NCBI RefSeq assembly: GCF_915069625.1
Contig: NZ_CAJZFD010000094.1
Location: forward strand, 1 to 7,874
Source: an uncultured Veillonella sp.
Lineage (GTDB): Bacteria; Bacillota; Negativicutes; Veillonellales; Veillonellaceae
Length of the DNA: 7,874 nucleotides
Direction of reading: 5' to 3'
The translations under genes and the position numbers were made by a program. The notes under the pieces were generated by a model, which made no database searches, was not told where the DNA came from, and was given only the letters and a program-made list of their open reading frames with translations. This document shows positions 6,967 through 7,874 of this stretch, in pieces. Each line of letters begins with the position of its first letter. Within the stretch, counting starts at the first letter, position 1.

Positions 6967-7461
6967 TTATTTTGTAATTTCTCGAACGAGATGGGCCATT
7001 TCAGGAATGATAAGTTTACTCATAGCTAATGTAACGGCACCTACAGAGCCTGGCACAGAGAACATCAAGGTGTTATTGTTGACCCCCGCTTCAGCACGAG
7101 ACGCCATCGCCTTAGTACCAATATCCTCTGTATAGGATAAATATCTAAAGATTTCACCAAATCCAGGAATATGTTTCTCATAGAGACTATTTGCCGCTTC
7201 AATTGTTACATCGCGCTTAGCAATTCCCGTACCACCTGTAGAGATAATAACATCAATAGATTCATCATTACACCATGGAATCATTGCATTTCTGATTTCA
7301 TTATAATCATCAATAACAATTTTACGATCTGCCACAATATGGTCTGCTTGTTCTAAAAATTCTTGTACTTTATTACCGCCTTTATCAGTTTCAAAGGTGC
7401 GAGTATCAGAAACTGTTAAAACAGCAACGCGTAAAGGTCTTGCTACAACTTCGTAAGACAT
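6967..7461 (-). CDS. moaB: MoaB/MogA-family molybdenum cofactor biosynthesis protein
   Basis: This is a 164-residue MoCF-fold protein, close to the usual length of MoaB. The family adenylylates molybdopterin as a step before molybdate insertion in molybdenum cofactor synthesis (MogA-type activity); some MoaB proteins are catalytically inactive, so activity is not certain. Visible motifs are LTVSDT (15-20), the molybdopterin-binding TGGTG (75-79) followed by RDVT (83-86), PGFGE (99-103), the segment IGTKAMASRAEAGV (114-127), and FSVPGS (134-139). The latter stretches look more like Firmicute MoaB than E. coli MogA. The start at 7461 has AGGAGG four bases upstream, and the stop codon of the preceding deacetylase gene is part of that site (TAGGAGG). 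A longer form from an ATG at 7506 would overlap the previous gene and has no ribosome site. No molybdoenzyme gene is in the window. Confidence 0.88.
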   Translation of the reverse strand: MSYEVVARPLRVAVLTVSDTRTFETDKGGNKVQEFLEQADHIVADRKIVIDDYNEIRNAMIPWCNDESIDVIISTGGTGIAKRDVTIEAANSLYEKHIPGFGEIFRYLSYTEDIGTKAMASRAEAGVNNNTLMFSVPGSVGAVTLAMSKLIIPEMAHLVREITK

Positions 7462-7465
7462 AGTT

Positions 7466-7473
7466 CCTCCTAG
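7466..7473 (-). promoter_or_regulatory. Ribosome binding site of moaB overlapping the upstream stop codon
   Basis: TAGGAGG contains both the TAG stop of the deacetylase (7472-7470) and the Shine-Dalgarno sequence AGGAGG (7471-7466). Ribosomes ending the first gene are therefore placed at the moaB start, which suggests translational coupling. Confidence 0.7.
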
Positions 7474-7874
7474 AATAACGGAATAATAGATGCTAATCTC
7501 GGCCATCCATTATCGCGTAAAAAATCACGTAATGCCCATGTGTAGTGAATAAATGGTGCACAATGTAGGCGCATCCAGAACGATAGATATGGTGTATCAC
7601 CTTGGAATATAGCCAATCGATTTAAGGCATATAGATTATCTCCTGGCTGTACTGTACCTGGTTGTACTGTGAAAGCCATTTTATAACCAGACTGTTTAGT
7701 TACATATTGAACGAGCATATCGTTAAACCCACCAGGATATGCTAAATATTCAATGGGCTCACCTAAAATCCCCTCTAATGAAGTCTTCCCTCCAAGCAAA
7801 GCATCTGGCAACTCAGTAGGGTCAATTTTTGTTAAGATCTTATGATGATTAGTATGACCTTGAATATCGAAGCG
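7470..7874 (-). CDS. Polysaccharide deacetylase (CE4/NodB type), C-terminal part, cut by the window edge
   Basis: The reading frame is open to base 7874, so only the last 134 residues are present and the true start lies outside the window; a TTG at 7811 is not needed as a start. Residues 3-11 of the visible part (DIQGHTNHH) carry the HxxxH zinc-binding motif of carbohydrate esterase family 4. YLAYPGG (43-49) is the next substrate-groove motif, and GYKMAFTVQPG followed by LNRLAI matches the late part of the family domain. The first motif, with the catalytic base Asp, must lie off the edge. Such enzymes remove acetyl groups from N-acetylglucosamine polymers in peptidoglycan or surface glycans, usually outside the membrane. 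The exact substrate cannot be told. An internal TVQPG duplication is present. The gene ends 8 nt before moaB. Confidence 0.85.
   Translation of the reverse strand, partial: RFDIQGHTNHHKILTKIDPTELPDALLGGKTSLEGILGEPIEYLAYPGGFNDMLVQYVTKQSGYKMAFTVQPGTVQPGDNLYALNRLAIFQGDTPYLSFWMRLHCAPFIHYTWALRDFLRDNGWPRLASIIPLF
7642..7671. repeat. 15-bp in-frame tandem duplication in the deacetylase gene
   Basis: Two adjacent 15-base units (7642-7656 and 7657-7671) agree at 13 of 15 positions and encode TVQPG twice in a row. Being in frame, it keeps the protein intact. It lies in the loop before the conserved LNRLAI segment. Confidence 0.7.

Overview
The window is an AT-rich, Gram-positive-type stretch in which every supportable gene lies on the minus strand, so gene order is read from right to left. 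Strong AGGAGG-type ribosome binding sites, short intergenic gaps, T-run terminators, a fused CydDC transporter, cydAB and an Rrf2 regulator suggest an anaerobic or microaerophilic Firmicute. A Negativicutes member such as Veillonella is my best guess from general resemblance, not from a search.

Layout in transcription order: (1) the 3' part of a polysaccharide deacetylase gene (7874-7470, cut by the window edge), followed 8 nt later by moaB (7461-6967), a MoaB/MogA-family molybdopterin protein; a hairpin with a T-run (6959-6930) ends this unit. (2) A sigma-70-type promoter (-35 at 6819-6814, -10 at 6796-6791) sits inside or beside a perfect 12+7+12 palindrome (6803-6833) and drives an Rrf2-family, probably Fe-S-binding regulator (6745-6293). 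After 63 nt come cydA (6229-4841) and cydB (4850-3831), which overlap by 10 nt. A strong terminator (3781-3751) closes this unit. (3) A fused cydDC gene (3642-58) of 1194 codons follows, with its own probable promoter just past that terminator. The last 57 bases hold only an AT-rich inverted repeat.

How the parts fit: CydA and CydB form cytochrome bd quinol oxidase, a high-affinity O2-consuming membrane enzyme. CydDC is the heterodimeric ABC exporter of cysteine/glutathione needed for bd assembly, here made as one polypeptide. The Rrf2 protein, with four clustered cysteines and Asp8, is a plausible redox, NO or Fe-S sensor that controls its own promoter and, through read-through, cydAB. The deacetylase-moaB pair is a separate unit with no evident link to respiration.

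I found no mobile element, CRISPR array, tRNA, rRNA or defence system. The region is an ordinary respiratory locus; its most interesting parts are the Rrf2 operator/promoter arrangement, the unusual cysteine spacing of the regulator, and the CydDC fusion. No stretch longer than 300 bases lacks a gene.
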